Origin: Rhodocyclales bacterium
GTDB taxonomy: Bacteria; Pseudomonadota; Gammaproteobacteria; Burkholderiales; Rhodocyclaceae
DNA length: 64,000 nucleotides
Direction of reading: 5' to 3'
Assembly: GCA_016183655.1 (NCBI GenBank)
Contig: JACPEH010000011.1
Span: 1-64,000, forward strand
This document shows, piece after piece, positions 44,582 to 54,680 of this stretch (within the stretch, counting starts at the first letter, position 1; every line of letters begins with the position of its first letter). Position numbers and translations under genes: made by a program. The notes below the pieces were generated by a model, which saw nothing but the letters and a program-made list of their open reading frames with translations, was not told the origin of the DNA and made no database searches.

Positions 44582-46399
44582 TCAGTCGACCTTCTTCTGC
44601 GCGTCGAGGCGGAACTTGACGAAGGAACCCGGCGCATCTTCGAGCACGGCGAGACCGCCGCCGCCCGGTTTGCGCGCCGGCACCTTCTTGTCGCCGTTGG
44701 CCTGCGCAAGCAGCCACTGCTGCCAGTCGGTCCACCACGAGCCGGGGTGCTGCGTCGCGCCCTGGAGGAAGTCGTCGGCGTCTTCCGGCAGTTCGTCGTT
44801 GGTCCAGAAGCCGTACTTGTTGGCCGCCGGCGGGTTGACGATGCCGGCGATGTGGCCGGAGCCGCCGAGGACGAACTTGACCGGGCCCGAGGGCAGCAGT
44901 GCACCCTTGTAGGTGCTCTTCCACGGGGCGATGTGGTCTTCCACCGTCGAGATGAAGTAGCACGGCGTCTTCACCTTCGAGATGTCGATCGGCACGCCGG
45001 CGATCTCGATGCCGCCCGCTTCGCGCAGCTTGTTGCCGAGGTACATGTTGCGCAGGTAGAAGCTGTGCATCGCGTACGGCATGCGCGTCGAGTCGCTGTT
45101 CCAGTAGAGCAGGTCGAACGGGAACGGGTCCTTGCCCATCAGGTAGTTGTTCACGACGAAGGACCAGATCAGGTCGTTGGCGCGCAGCATGTTGAAGGTG
45201 CCGGCCATCTCCGAGCCTTCGAGGAAGCCGCGCTCGGCCATCTTCTTCTCCAGTCCGGCAACCGCGCCCTCGTCGAGGAAGACGCCCAGTTCGCCCGGCT
45301 CGGAGAAGTCGATCATGGTCGTGAAGAAGGTCGCCGAGGCGACGCGCTTGTCCTTCTTCGCCGCCATGTAGGCCAGCGTCGTCATCAGCAGCGTGCCGCC
45401 CAGGCAGTACGCCGCCATGTTGATTTCCTTCTCGCCGGTGGCCTGCTCGACGGCGTTGATCGCCGCCAGCGAGCCTTCCAGCACGTAGTCCTCGAAGCTC
45501 TTGTGCGCCAGCTTCTCGTCCGGGTTCACCCAGCTCATGATGAAGGTGGTGTGGCCCTGGTCGGTGGCCCACTTGACCAGCGAGTTCTTGTCGCGCAGGT
45601 CGAGGATGTAGTACTTGTTGATCCACGGCGGCACGATCAGGAGCGGCTTCTTGAACTGGTCCTTGGTCGCCGGATCGTACTGGATCAGCTGGATCAGGTC
45701 GTTCTGGAAGATCACCTTGCCCGGCGTCGTGGCGACGTTCTTGCCCATCTCGAAGGCCGAGGTGTCGGTCATCCGGATGCGCAGCTGGCCGTCGCCCGAC
45801 TCGACGTCGTGCAGCAGGTTGTTCAGGCCCTTGACGAGGTTCTGGCCGTGCGACTTGACCGTCTCGCGGAAGACTTCCGGGTTGGTCAGCGCGAAGTTCG
45901 ACGGCGACAGCGCGTCGATGTACTGGCGCGTGAAGAAGTTGATCTTGGTCTGCGTATGGTCGTCGAGGCCCTCGACGTCGGACACCGTGTCGTGCAGGTG
46001 GCGGGCGGCGATCAGGTAGGACTGCTTGATGTAGTCGAACAGGAAGTGCTGTTCCCAGTCCTCGTCCTTGAACCGCTTGTCGCCCTTCTCCGGCGCGGCG
46101 ATCGGGTTGATCGGCATGCCGATCATCTTCAGCATCGATCCCTGCCACAGCGAGAAGTAGTCCCACATCATGTTCATCTGCGTCTGCGCCAGCTTGTACG
46201 GATTGGCCAGCAGGCGCGACGAGAGGTCCATGTAGGCCTTGGCGACGCCGAGTTCGTCGGACGGGGCGGCGACGCCTTCCTTGGCCTTCTTCTCCATGAA
46301 CTGGGTGAGCAGGCGCGAGGCGCGTTGGGCGACCTCGGCGTAGGTCTTGGCCACGTCGGCCGGGTTGGGCAGGGTCTTGTCCTGTTCTGCTTGTGACAT
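44582..46399 (-). CDS. phaC: Class I poly(3-hydroxyalkanoate) synthase
   Basis: This 605-residue enzyme polymerises (R)-3-hydroxyacyl-CoA into storage granules. The N-terminal domain (about 1-200) and the alpha/beta-hydrolase catalytic domain (PPWINKYYILDLRDKNSLVK; FIMSWVNPDEKLA; AYCLGGTLL with nucleophile Cys332; VEDHIAPWKSTYKGA with the Asp; GSGHIAGIVNPPA with the His) are complete. The PhaC box normally reads G-x-C-x-G, while here its first Gly is Ala330 (A-Y-C-L-G). A terminator follows. It is not accompanied by phaA/phaB, but the liu thiolase nearby could make the precursor. Confidence 0.93.
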   Translation of the reverse strand: MSQAEQDKTLPNPADVAKTYAEVAQRASRLLTQFMEKKAKEGVAAPSDELGVAKAYMDLSSRLLANPYKLAQTQMNMMWDYFSLWQGSMLKMIGMPINPIAAPEKGDKRFKDEDWEQHFLFDYIKQSYLIAARHLHDTVSDVEGLDDHTQTKINFFTRQYIDALSPSNFALTNPEVFRETVKSHGQNLVKGLNNLLHDVESGDGQLRIRMTDTSAFEMGKNVATTPGKVIFQNDLIQLIQYDPATKDQFKKPLLIVPPWINKYYILDLRDKNSLVKWATDQGHTTFIMSWVNPDEKLAHKSFEDYVLEGSLAAINAVEQATGEKEINMAAYCLGGTLLMTTLAYMAAKKDKRVASATFFTTMIDFSEPGELGVFLDEGAVAGLEKKMAERGFLEGSEMAGTFNMLRANDLIWSFVVNNYLMGKDPFPFDLLYWNSDSTRMPYAMHSFYLRNMYLGNKLREAGGIEIAGVPIDISKVKTPCYFISTVEDHIAPWKSTYKGALLPSGPVKFVLGGSGHIAGIVNPPAANKYGFWTNDELPEDADDFLQGATQHPGSWWTDWQQWLLAQANGDKKVPARKPGGGGLAVLEDAPGSFVKFRLDAQKKVD

Positions 46400-46417
46400 G
46401 TGAGGCTCCCGTTGAGG

Positions 46418-47446
46418 TTAGTTCGTCCGCTGGTAGCGGATCACGCCGTCTTGCCCTTCCCTGCGGACGAGCTTGCCGGCGTATTCAAGTCGGTTGAGAT
46501 GGGCGATCGCCTCCCCCATCGCGAACATCACCTGGTGGGTGTCGAGTTCGCGCGGGAACAGCGTTGCCAGCAAATCAGCCGCGCTGCGCGGTTCGATGCA
46601 AGCATCCTCCAGAACCCGCAGCCGCTCCTCATGGTGTGCATGCTGCGCCGCCACTCTGTTGTGTATGCCGATGAACGGCAGGCCGTGCGAGGGGAGCACG
46701 AGCGTCTCTTCCGGCAGCTCGCGGTATCGATTCAGCGAATCGAGGTATTGCGCGAGAGAATCCGCACCGGGGGTGACTGCGAAGACGCTGATATTTGTCG
46801 AAATTTTCGGCAGCAGCATGTCTCCGGAAATTAACACGCCGGCCTCGGCACAGTAAAGCGAAGCGTGCTCCGGCGAATGGCCGTAGCCGACACGAACCTG
46901 CCACGATTTGCCGTTGATCGGGAAGCGATCGCCGTCGAACATGCGGAAGTAGGCGTGCGGCAGCGCCGGCACGCCGCGGGCGTAGCCGTTCGAGCGCTTC
47001 TCCAGCTCGGCGATGCGCCCGGCGTCGAGGCCGTGGCGCTCGAACTGGCGCAGCATCGGCTGCGTGCCGTGGCCGCTCGACTCGTGGAAGACGGCGTGCG
47101 CCGTCAGGTATTCGGTGGCGGTCATCCACACCGGCGCGCCGCTCTTTTCCTGCAGCCACTGCGCCAGGCCGACGTGGTCGGGGTGGAAGTGGGTGACGAT
47201 GATGCGTCTCACCGGCGCCGTCAGCCGGCCGAGGATCTGCTCCCACAGCGCGCGCACGTTGTCCAGCCCGTAGCCGGTATCGACGATGGTCCACGACGGC
47301 TGGCCGTCGTGCGTATCCTCCAGCAGCCACAGGTTGATGTGGTCCAGCGCGAACGGCAGCGGCATGCGCAGCCAGTGGATGCCGGGCGCGACTTCGATGG
47401 TTTCGCCGGGAGCCGGCGGGGTGCGGTACGGGAAATCTGGCAACAT
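46418..47446 (-). CDS. MBL-fold metallo-hydrolase
   Basis: This 342-residue metallo-beta-lactamase-fold protein has the signature THFHPDHVGLAQWL (HxHxDH, about residues 98-111), YGHSPEHASLYC (third His), LISGDMLLPKIS (Asp) and LPSHGLPFIGIH, followed by a C-terminal winged-helix-like domain (LDTHQVMFAMGEAIAHLNRL). It may act as a thioesterase or hydrolase on a CoA or phosphorylated substrate. It starts 65 bases from the LiuR gene in the divergent direction, and a second MBL protein ends the liu run. Confidence 0.85.
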   Translation of the reverse strand: MLPDFPYRTPPAPGETIEVAPGIHWLRMPLPFALDHINLWLLEDTHDGQPSWTIVDTGYGLDNVRALWEQILGRLTAPVRRIIVTHFHPDHVGLAQWLQEKSGAPVWMTATEYLTAHAVFHESSGHGTQPMLRQFERHGLDAGRIAELEKRSNGYARGVPALPHAYFRMFDGDRFPINGKSWQVRVGYGHSPEHASLYCAEAGVLISGDMLLPKISTNISVFAVTPGADSLAQYLDSLNRYRELPEETLVLPSHGLPFIGIHNRVAAQHAHHEERLRVLEDACIEPRSAADLLATLFPRELDTHQVMFAMGEAIAHLNRLEYAGKLVRREGQDGVIRYQRTN

Positions 47447-47511
47447 ACGGTAGGGTATTGAAAAAAGCCGGGGATTGGATTAACGTAGGCAACTATACCA
47501 TTCGCTTCCGT

Positions 47512-47970
47512 ATGGAAAAGACTGCTTTGAAGCACGAAGGTTCAGCCGACGACCGCCAGGCACAAACCTTTCACATTTCGGATCTGGCGCGCGAATTCGG
47601 CATCACGCCGCGCACGATCCGTTTCTGGGAGGACCAGGGCCTGCTGTTCCCGCATCGCGAGGGGCAGGCGCGCGTCTTCTCGCGCCGCGACCGCACGCGG
47701 CTGAAACTGGCGCTGCGCGGCAAGCGGCTCGGCCTGTCGCTGGCCGAGATCAAGGAAATGATCGACATGTACGACACGGCCCGGGACGAGAGCTCGCAAC
47801 TCCTGAAGTTCCTCGACGTGCTCGCCCAGCGCCGCGCCGCCTTCGAGCGCCAGCGCGAGGACATCGCGGCGGTGCTCGACGAGATCGCCGGCTTCGAGGA
47901 GCAGTGCCGCGAACTGCTCGCCCGGGAGGCCGCCGCTGGCGACGCCCCGCCGATTTCTGACGCCGGTTAG
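47512..47970 (+). CDS. liuR: MerR-family regulator LiuR
   Basis: This 152-residue regulator has the MerR DNA-binding domain TFHISDLAREFGITPRTIRF (helix-turn-helix, residues about 20-40), WEDQGLLFPHREGQARVFSR and a C-terminal coiled-coil dimerisation helix (SSQLLKFLDVLAQRRAAFER). LiuR represses branched-chain amino acid catabolic genes in Gamma- and Betaproteobacteria. It is the first gene of the run and is followed by an operator-like sequence (47977-47992). The ATG at 47512 is preferred to an upstream frame without domain homology. Confidence 0.85.
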   Translation: MEKTALKHEGSADDRQAQTFHISDLAREFGITPRTIRFWEDQGLLFPHREGQARVFSRRDRTRLKLALRGKRLGLSLAEIKEMIDMYDTARDESSQLLKFLDVLAQRRAAFERQREDIAAVLDEIAGFEEQCRELLAREAAAGDAPPISDAG

Positions 47971-47976
47971 TTGACG

Positions 47977-47992
47977 TTGACGTAAACGTAAT
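47977..47992 (+). promoter_or_regulatory. Candidate LiuR operator
   Basis: TTGACGTAAACGTAAT is an imperfect palindrome around ACGT-TAAACGT, close to the TTTACGTAAACGTAAA-type motif I recall for LiuR. It lies between liuR and the first thioesterase gene, where repression of the catabolic genes would be expected. A related TTGACGT precedes it directly (47971-47977). The consensus is recalled, not computed. Confidence 0.55.
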
Positions 47993-48003
47993 GAGAGGCC
48001 GCC

Positions 48004-48453
48004 ATGCATAAACCGCTCGACCCCGACTTCGCCGCCCGCGTCCGCGCCAGCTTCCACAACCAGCCGGCGATGGCGCTGATCGGCGCGACGATGCCGGTGA
48101 TCGAGCCGGGCTACACCGAGATCCACCTGCCCTACCGGTCGGAGATCACGCAGCAGCACGGCTATATCCACGGCGGCGTGGTCGGCATGATCGCCGACTC
48201 GGCCGCCGGCTATGCCGCGAATACGCTGACCGCGGCCGAGACCGGCGTGCTCACCGTCGAATACAAGCTGAACCTGCTGGCGCCGGCCGACGGCCAGCTG
48301 CTGATCGCCGAGGGATCGGTGGTGCGCTACGGGCGGACGCTGATCGTCACCAAGGCCGAGGTCTTCGCCGTCAAGGACGGGAAGAAGACCTTGTGTGCGC
48401 TGATGCAGCAGACCATCATGGCGCTGCACGGGAAGAAGGAGAAGGGTGGCTGA
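48004..48453 (+). CDS. Hotdog-fold thioesterase (PaaI family)
   Basis: This 149-residue acyl-CoA thioesterase has the hotdog helix motif ITQQHGYIHGGVVGMIADSA with the catalytic Asp position and GVLTVEYKLNLLAPADGQLL. It probably hydrolyses acyl- or hydroxyacyl-CoA side products of leucine degradation, releasing CoA. It follows the liuR gene by 33 bases, with the candidate operator between them. Confidence 0.85.
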   Translation: MHKPLDPDFAARVRASFHNQPAMALIGATMPVIEPGYTEIHLPYRSEITQQHGYIHGGVVGMIADSAAGYAANTLTAAETGVLTVEYKLNLLAPADGQLLIAEGSVVRYGRTLIVTKAEVFAVKDGKKTLCALMQQTIMALHGKKEKGG

Positions 48454-48509
48454 CACCGTGCGTGTCGTAGCTTCCCCACGTTGAAGATACCAACCAAGGA
48501 GTGAGACAA

Positions 48510-49694
48510 ATGGAAATCCCGAGCCTCGATTTCGACCTGGGCGAAGACATCGCCATGCTGCGCGAGACGGTGCGCCGCTTCGCCGCCGAAGAGATCGCCC
48601 CGCGCGCCGAAGCCGTCGACCGCGACAACCTGTTCCCTGCCGACCTGTGGCGGAAGTTCGGCGACCTCGGTCTGCTCGGCATGACCGTGTCCGAGGAATA
48701 CGGCGGCAGCGGCATGGGCTACTTGGCGCACATCATCGCCATGGAGGAAATCTCACGCGCCTCGGCCTCGGTCGGCCTCTCCTACGGCGCCCACTCGAAC
48801 CTGTGCGTGAACCAGATCCGCCGCAACGGCAACGATGCGCAACGCGCGAAATACCTGCCCAAGCTGATCTCCGGCGAGCACGTCGGCGCGCTGGCGATGT
48901 CCGAGCCGAACGCCGGCTCCGACGTCGTCTCGATGAAGCTGAAGGCCGAGAAGAAGGGAAGTGGGGCAGATGCGCGTTACGTACTCAACGGCAGCAAGAT
49001 GTGGATCACCAACGGCGGCGACGCCGACACGCTGGTGGTCTATGCCAAGACCGACGTGAACGCCGGCGCCAGGGGCATGACCGCGTTCATCGTCGAGAAG
49101 GGTTTCAAGGGTTTCACGCACGGCTCGCACCTCGACAAGCTCGGCATGCGCGGCTCGAACACCTACCCGTTGTTCTTCGACGACTGCGAAGTGCCGGAAG
49201 AAAACGTGCTCGGTGGCGTCGGCAACGGAACCAAGGTGCTGATGTCCGGTCTCGACTACGAGCGCGCCGTGCTTTCCGGCGGCCCTCTCGGCATCATGGC
49301 CGCCTGCATGGACGTGGTCGTTCCCTTCCTGCACGAGCGCAAGCAGTTCGGCCAGGCGATCGGCGAGTTCCAGCTGATGCAGGGCAAGGTCGCCGACATG
49401 TACTCGACCTGGCAGGCGACCAAGGCCTACGTCTACGCCGTCGGCAAGGCCTGCGACCGCGCCGACCACGCGCGCACGCTGCGCAAGGACGCTGCCGGCG
49501 CCATCCTCTACTCGGCCGAGAAGGCGACCTGGATGGCCGGCGAGGCGATCCAGGCGCTGGGCGGCGTCGGCTACACCAACGAGTACCCGACCGGCCGCCT
49601 GTGGCGCGACGCCAAGCTCTACGAGATCGGCGCCGGCACCTCGGAAATCCGCCGCATGCTGATCGGCCGCGAACTGTTCGCCGAAACGGCCTGA
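48510..49694 (+). CDS. liuA: Isovaleryl-CoA dehydrogenase
   Basis: This 394-residue FAD-dependent acyl-CoA dehydrogenase oxidises isovaleryl-CoA to 3-methylcrotonyl-CoA, the third step of leucine degradation. It has [55 protein letters not shown] with the catalytic Glu in the IVD position, and [20 protein letters not shown]. The ATG at 48510 follows AAGGAG. It is followed by a 39-codon gene four bases downstream. Confidence 0.92.
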   Translation: MEIPSLDFDLGEDIAMLRETVRRFAAEEIAPRAEAVDRDNLFPADLWRKFGDLGLLGMTVSEEYGGSGMGYLAHIIAMEEISRASASVGLSYGAHSNLCVNQIRRNGNDAQRAKYLPKLISGEHVGALAMSEPNAGSDVVSMKLKAEKKGSGADARYVLNGSKMWITNGGDADTLVVYAKTDVNAGARGMTAFIVEKGFKGFTHGSHLDKLGMRGSNTYPLFFDDCEVPEENVLGGVGNGTKVLMSGLDYERAVLSGGPLGIMAACMDVVVPFLHERKQFGQAIGEFQLMQGKVADMYSTWQATKAYVYAVGKACDRADHARTLRKDAAGAILYSAEKATWMAGEAIQALGGVGYTNEYPTGRLWRDAKLYEIGAGTSEIRRMLIGRELFAETA

Positions 49695-49698
49695 TGCC

Positions 49699-49818
49699 AT
49701 GCCCGCGCCACGCGACAACAAGGTCGGCGCCGCCGAGATCGTCATGCTGACGGTCTCGCTGCTCGGCATTGCCGTTGCCGTGGCGCTGCACACCTATTCG
49801 ATCTGCTGCCGCCTATGA
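49699..49818 (+). CDS. Tiny single-span membrane protein
   Basis: A 39-residue frame between liuA and the GNAT gene: MPAPRDNKVGAAEIVMLTVS, then LLGIAVAVALHTYS and CCRL. The centre forms one transmembrane helix, and two cysteines are at the end. It begins four bases after liuA and its stop overlaps the next start (ATGA), the same packing as genuine genes here. No ribosome binding site is obvious. Too short for family assignment. Confidence 0.5.
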   Translation: MPAPRDNKVGAAEIVMLTVSLLGIAVAVALHTYSICCRL

Positions 49819-50966
49819 CCGTCACCCTGCGCACCATTTCCGACGCCAACGATCCGGCGCTCGATGCCGTCCGCCAGTTCTTCCGCAACTACGCCGGCTG
49901 GCTCGGCGTCGACCTCAGTTTCCAGGGCTTCGCCGAGGAAATGGCCTCGCTCCCCGGCTGCTACGCGCCGCCGCGCGGGCGGCTGTGGTGCGCCGAGCTC
50001 GACGGCAAGCCGGTCGGCTGCGTCGGCATCCGGCCGTTCTCCGAGGGCGTCTGCGAAATGAAGCGGCTCTACGTCGAGCCCGAGGCGCGCGGCCACGGCG
50101 CCGGCCATGCCCTGGCGCTGGCCGGCATTCGCGCGGCGAAGGACCTCGGCTACAAGCGCATCATGCTCGACACGCTGCCGGCGATGCGCATGGCAGTGAA
50201 GCTTTACCGCGAACTGGGTTTCAAGGAAGCCCCGGCCTACTACAACACGCCGATCGAAGGCACCATCTTCCTCTCGCTCGACCTCGACAACTGGTCCGAG
50301 GGCGAGGTGATGAACGAGAACCTGTCGCACCTGTTCGACTTCAACCGCGCCTGGGCCAGGCAGATGCAGGAAGTCGACCCGGGCTACTTCGACAAGCTGT
50401 CGCAGCTGCAGACGCCGGCCTTCCTGTGGATCGGCTGCTCCGATTCGCGCGTGCCGGCGAACCAGATCGTCGGCCTGTTGCCGGGCGAAGTGTTCGTCCA
50501 TCGCAACGTCGCCAACGTCGTCGTGCACACCGACCTCAACTGCCTGTCGGTGATCCAGTTCGCCGTCGAGGCGCTCAAGGTGCAGCACATCATGGTCGTC
50601 GGCCACTACGGCTGCGGCGGCGTCAAGGCGGCGCTCGACAAGGCGCGCGTCGGCCTGGTCGACATCTGGCTGCGCCACGTGCGCGACGTCCATGCCAAGC
50701 ACGAGGCGATGATCGACACGCTGCCCGAAGCCGAGCGTCACGACCGCCTGTGCGAACTGAACACGCTGGAGCAGGCGGCCAACGTCTGCTCGACCTTCGT
50801 CGTCCAGGACGCCTGGGCGCGCGGCCAGAAGCTGACCGTCCATGCCTGGATCTACGGCCTGAAGGACGGCCTCGTGCGCGACCTCGGCTTCACCGTCAGC
50901 CGGCCGGAACAGATTGCCACCCGATACGAACAGGCGCTAAACGTTTACGCCTCGCCGCCCCGCTGA
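49815..50966 (+). CDS. GNAT acetyltransferase/beta-carbonic anhydrase fusion
   Basis: Residues 1-160 form a GNAT acetyltransferase (motif A RLYVEPEARGHGAGHALALA; KLYRELGF at the end). Residues 166-375 form a complete beta-carbonic anhydrase with IGCSDSRV (Cys208, Asp210) and GHYGCGG (His264, Cys267). These ligands are offset by exactly 166 from E. coli Can (42, 44, 98, 101), so the second half starts at Met166. The codon at 50310 follows GGCGAGGTG and may also be an internal start producing a free carbonic anhydrase. The enzyme would supply bicarbonate to the liu carboxylase; the GNAT substrate is unknown. Confidence 0.85.
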   Translation: MTVTLRTISDANDPALDAVRQFFRNYAGWLGVDLSFQGFAEEMASLPGCYAPPRGRLWCAELDGKPVGCVGIRPFSEGVCEMKRLYVEPEARGHGAGHALALAGIRAAKDLGYKRIMLDTLPAMRMAVKLYRELGFKEAPAYYNTPIEGTIFLSLDLDNWSEGEVMNENLSHLFDFNRAWARQMQEVDPGYFDKLSQLQTPAFLWIGCSDSRVPANQIVGLLPGEVFVHRNVANVVVHTDLNCLSVIQFAVEALKVQHIMVVGHYGCGGVKAALDKARVGLVDIWLRHVRDVHAKHEAMIDTLPEAERHDRLCELNTLEQAANVCSTFVVQDAWARGQKLTVHAWIYGLKDGLVRDLGFTVSRPEQIATRYEQALNVYASPPR

Positions 50967-50988
50967 TTTTTCTTTCAAGGAGAACACC

Positions 50989-52182
<1,194 letters not shown>

Positions 52183-53082
52183 TTGCACGCAACCCCGGCC
52201 ACCTACCTCAAGCTGATCGGCGCCATGTTCATGTGGGGCGGCACCTGGATCGCGGGGCGCATCGTCGCGCAGGAACTGCCTGCGCCGCTGCTCGCCGCCG
52301 CCTTCCGCTTCCTCCTCGCCGGCATCGCGCTGGCCGGCTTCGCGCTGCTCAGCGACGGGAGCGTTCCGCGCCCGTCGGGCAGCCGCGAATGGGGCGTGGT
52401 GACCGGGCTGGCGGCGACCGGCATCTTCCTCTACGCGCTCTGCTTCTTCTACGGGCTGAAGTACATCCCGGCCGGCCGCGGTGCGCTGGTCGTCGCGCTG
52501 AACCCGGTGGTGGTCGCGCTCGCCGCGTGGTTCGTCGGCCAGGAGCGGATGACGCCGCGCAAGTTTGCCGGCGTCGCCATCGCCCTCGCCGGCTGCCTGA
52601 CGGTGATCGGAAACGGCGACCCGCTGGCGCTGCTGCATGGCGCCATCGGCATCGGCGAATGGCTGATCGTCGGCTGCGTGCTGTGCTGGACCGCCTACAC
52701 CTTCATCGGCCGCAGCGCGACGAAGACGCTGACGCCGCTGGCAGCGACGCTCCACGCCAGCCTCGTCGGCGCGCTCCTTCTCGGCGTCGCCGCGTTGCTC
52801 CAGGGCGGCATCGAGCTGGGCGACTGGTCGTGGCGCGTCTGGGCCAGCGTCGCCTTCCTCGCCATCGGCGGCACCGCGCTCGGCTTCACCTGGTTCGCCG
52901 ACGGCGTGCGCGTGCTGGGCGCCGCCCGCGCCTCGGCCTTCATCAACCTCGTTCCCGTCTTCGCCGTGCTGCAGGCCGCCGTCCTGCTCGGCGAACGGCT
53001 CGCGCTGGCCGTGCTGGCCGGCGGTGCACTGGTCATCGCCGGCGTCTGGCTGACCACCTATTTCCCGGAGAAAACTGCATGA
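52183..53082 (+). CDS. EamA/DMT-family transporter
   Basis: This 299-residue inner-membrane protein has ten predicted transmembrane segments and two EamA repeats (LIGAMFMWGGTWIAGRIVAQ; IALAGFALL; GLAATGIFLYALCFFYGLKY; and the second half FINLVPVFAVLQAAVLLGER). It is an unassigned drug/metabolite exporter or importer. It starts with TTG at 52183, immediately after the thiolase stop codon, and ends overlapping the next gene. It may move a metabolite linked to branched-chain catabolism, but the substrate is unknown. Confidence 0.85.
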   Translation: MHATPATYLKLIGAMFMWGGTWIAGRIVAQELPAPLLAAAFRFLLAGIALAGFALLSDGSVPRPSGSREWGVVTGLAATGIFLYALCFFYGLKYIPAGRGALVVALNPVVVALAAWFVGQERMTPRKFAGVAIALAGCLTVIGNGDPLALLHGAIGIGEWLIVGCVLCWTAYTFIGRSATKTLTPLAATLHASLVGALLLGVAALLQGGIELGDWSWRVWASVAFLAIGGTALGFTWFADGVRVLGAARASAFINLVPVFAVLQAAVLLGERLALAVLAGGALVIAGVWLTTYFPEKTA

Positions 53083-54215
53083 TCCTCACCCAAGAACAGG
53101 AAATGATCCGCGACTCGATGCGCGCCTTCGCGCAGGAGCGCCTCGCTCCCTTCGCCGGCGACTGGGACCGCCACCACACCTTCCCGGCCGAGGCGCTGAA
53201 GGAACTCGGCGCGCTCGGCGCGCTCGGCGTCGTCGTGCCCGAGGAATGGGGCGGTGCCGGCATGGACTACATGAGCCTGGTGCTGATGCTCGAAGAGATC
53301 GCCGCCGGCGACGGCGCCACCTCGACCATCGTCAGCGTGCAGAACTCGCTGGCCTGCGGCATCACGATGAAATACGGCAGCGACGCGCAGAAGGAGCAGT
53401 ACCTGAAGCCGCTGGCGCGCGGCGACATGCTCGGCTGCTTCTGCCTGACCGAGCCGCACACCGGGTCCGATGCTTCGGCGATCACTACCCGCGCCACGCG
53501 CGACGGCGACTATTTCGTGCTCAACGGCGTCAAGCAGTTCATCACCACCGGCAAGCACGCGCAGGTGGCGATCGTCTTCGCCGTCACCGACAAGGCCGCC
53601 GGCAAGAAGGGCATCTCGTGCTTCCTGGTGCCGACCGAGACGCCGGGCTACGTCGTCGCCCGCATCGAGGAGAAGATGGGGCAGAAGGCTTCCGACACCG
53701 CGCAGATCATCTTCGAGAACTGCCGCATCCCGGCTTCCTGTCTCTTGGGCAAGGAAGGCGAGGGCTACAAGATTGCGCTCTCCAACCTCGAAGCCGGCCG
53801 CATCGGCATCGCCGCGCAGTCGGTCGGCATGGCGCGCTCGGCGCTGGAGGCGGCGGTGAAGTACGCCAAGGAGCGCGTCGCCTTCGGCGTGCCGCTGACC
53901 GGCCACCAGGCGGTCAGCTTCCGCCTCGCCGACATGGCGACGCAGGTCGACGCCGCCCGCCTGATGGTGTGGCGCGCGGCGATGCTGAAGGACGCCGGCA
54001 AGCCCTGCCTGAAGGAAGCGTCGATGGCCAAGATGTTCGCCTCCGAGATCGCCGAGAAGGTCTGCTCCGACGCCATCCAGATCCACGGCGGCTACGGCTA
54101 CACCAGCGACTTCCCGGTCGAGCGCATCTACCGCGACGTGCGCGTCAGCCAGATCTACGAAGGTGCCAACGACATCCAGCGGCTGGTGATCGGCCGCGCC
54201 ATCGTCGAGGAGTAA
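53079..54215 (+). CDS. Second acyl-CoA dehydrogenase
   Basis: This 378-residue FAD enzyme (LTQEQEMIRDSMRAFAQERL; CFCLTEPHTGSDASAITTRA; LNGVKQFITTGKHAQVAIVF; IQIHGGYGYTSDFPVERIYR; YEGANDIQRLVIGRAIVEE) is of the short-chain/branched-chain type, with a catalytic Glu in the YEG motif near the C-terminus (butyryl-CoA position), which differs from liuA. It would introduce a double bond in another acyl-CoA such as 2-methylbutyryl- or butyryl-CoA. It overlaps the transporter by four bases. Confidence 0.88.
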   Translation: MILTQEQEMIRDSMRAFAQERLAPFAGDWDRHHTFPAEALKELGALGALGVVVPEEWGGAGMDYMSLVLMLEEIAAGDGATSTIVSVQNSLACGITMKYGSDAQKEQYLKPLARGDMLGCFCLTEPHTGSDASAITTRATRDGDYFVLNGVKQFITTGKHAQVAIVFAVTDKAAGKKGISCFLVPTETPGYVVARIEEKMGQKASDTAQIIFENCRIPASCLLGKEGEGYKIALSNLEAGRIGIAAQSVGMARSALEAAVKYAKERVAFGVPLTGHQAVSFRLADMATQVDAARLMVWRAAMLKDAGKPCLKEASMAKMFASEIAEKVCSDAIQIHGGYGYTSDFPVERIYRDVRVSQIYEGANDIQRLVIGRAIVEE

Positions 54216-54217
54216 GC

Positions 54218-54667
54218 ATGGCCGCCAGACTCCGCCCCGAAGCCAATCCCGAAGACTTCTCGCGCCGCGCCGAGGGCACCCTGCCCGGCTGGTTCGGCCT
54301 CAGGGTGACGGCGATCGCGCCCGGCCGGCTCGACATGGAGATGCCGATCCGCCCGGAAATGCTGGCGCCGAACGGCTTCCTGCATGCCGCGTCGGTGATC
54401 GCGCTGGCCGACACCGCCGCCGGCTTTGCGACCATCGCCCACCTGCCGGACGGGGCGGAGAGCTTCACGACGATCGAGCTGAAGACCAACTTCTTCTCGA
54501 CCCAGCGCGACGGTACGATCCGCTGTGTGGCCACTGCCGCGCACGCCGGGCGCAACACGCAGGTGTGGGATGCGGAAGTCCTTGGCGACGGCGACCGCCG
54601 CATCGCGCTGTTCCGCTGCACGCAGATGGTGCTGTGGCCGCGAACCGAACCACACTCGAAGGCTTGA
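54218..54667 (+). CDS. Second PaaI-family hotdog thioesterase
   Basis: This 149-residue hotdog protein has NGFLHAASVIALADTAAGFA (catalytic region; Ala-Ser instead of the Gly-Gly of the first thioesterase), and FTTIELKTNFFSTQRDGTIR. It follows the acyl-CoA dehydrogenase by two bases. It may hydrolyse acyl-CoAs. It is only distantly similar to the thioesterase at 48004, so the two are probably not recent duplicates. Confidence 0.85.
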   Translation: MAARLRPEANPEDFSRRAEGTLPGWFGLRVTAIAPGRLDMEMPIRPEMLAPNGFLHAASVIALADTAAGFATIAHLPDGAESFTTIELKTNFFSTQRDGTIRCVATAAHAGRNTQVWDAEVLGDGDRRIALFRCTQMVLWPRTEPHSKA

Positions 54668-54680
54668 GGAGAGAAAACCG

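Noticed and set aside
44747..46396. 549-codon plus-strand open frame opposite phaC
   Set aside because: Antisense to the complete PHA synthase and without any motif.
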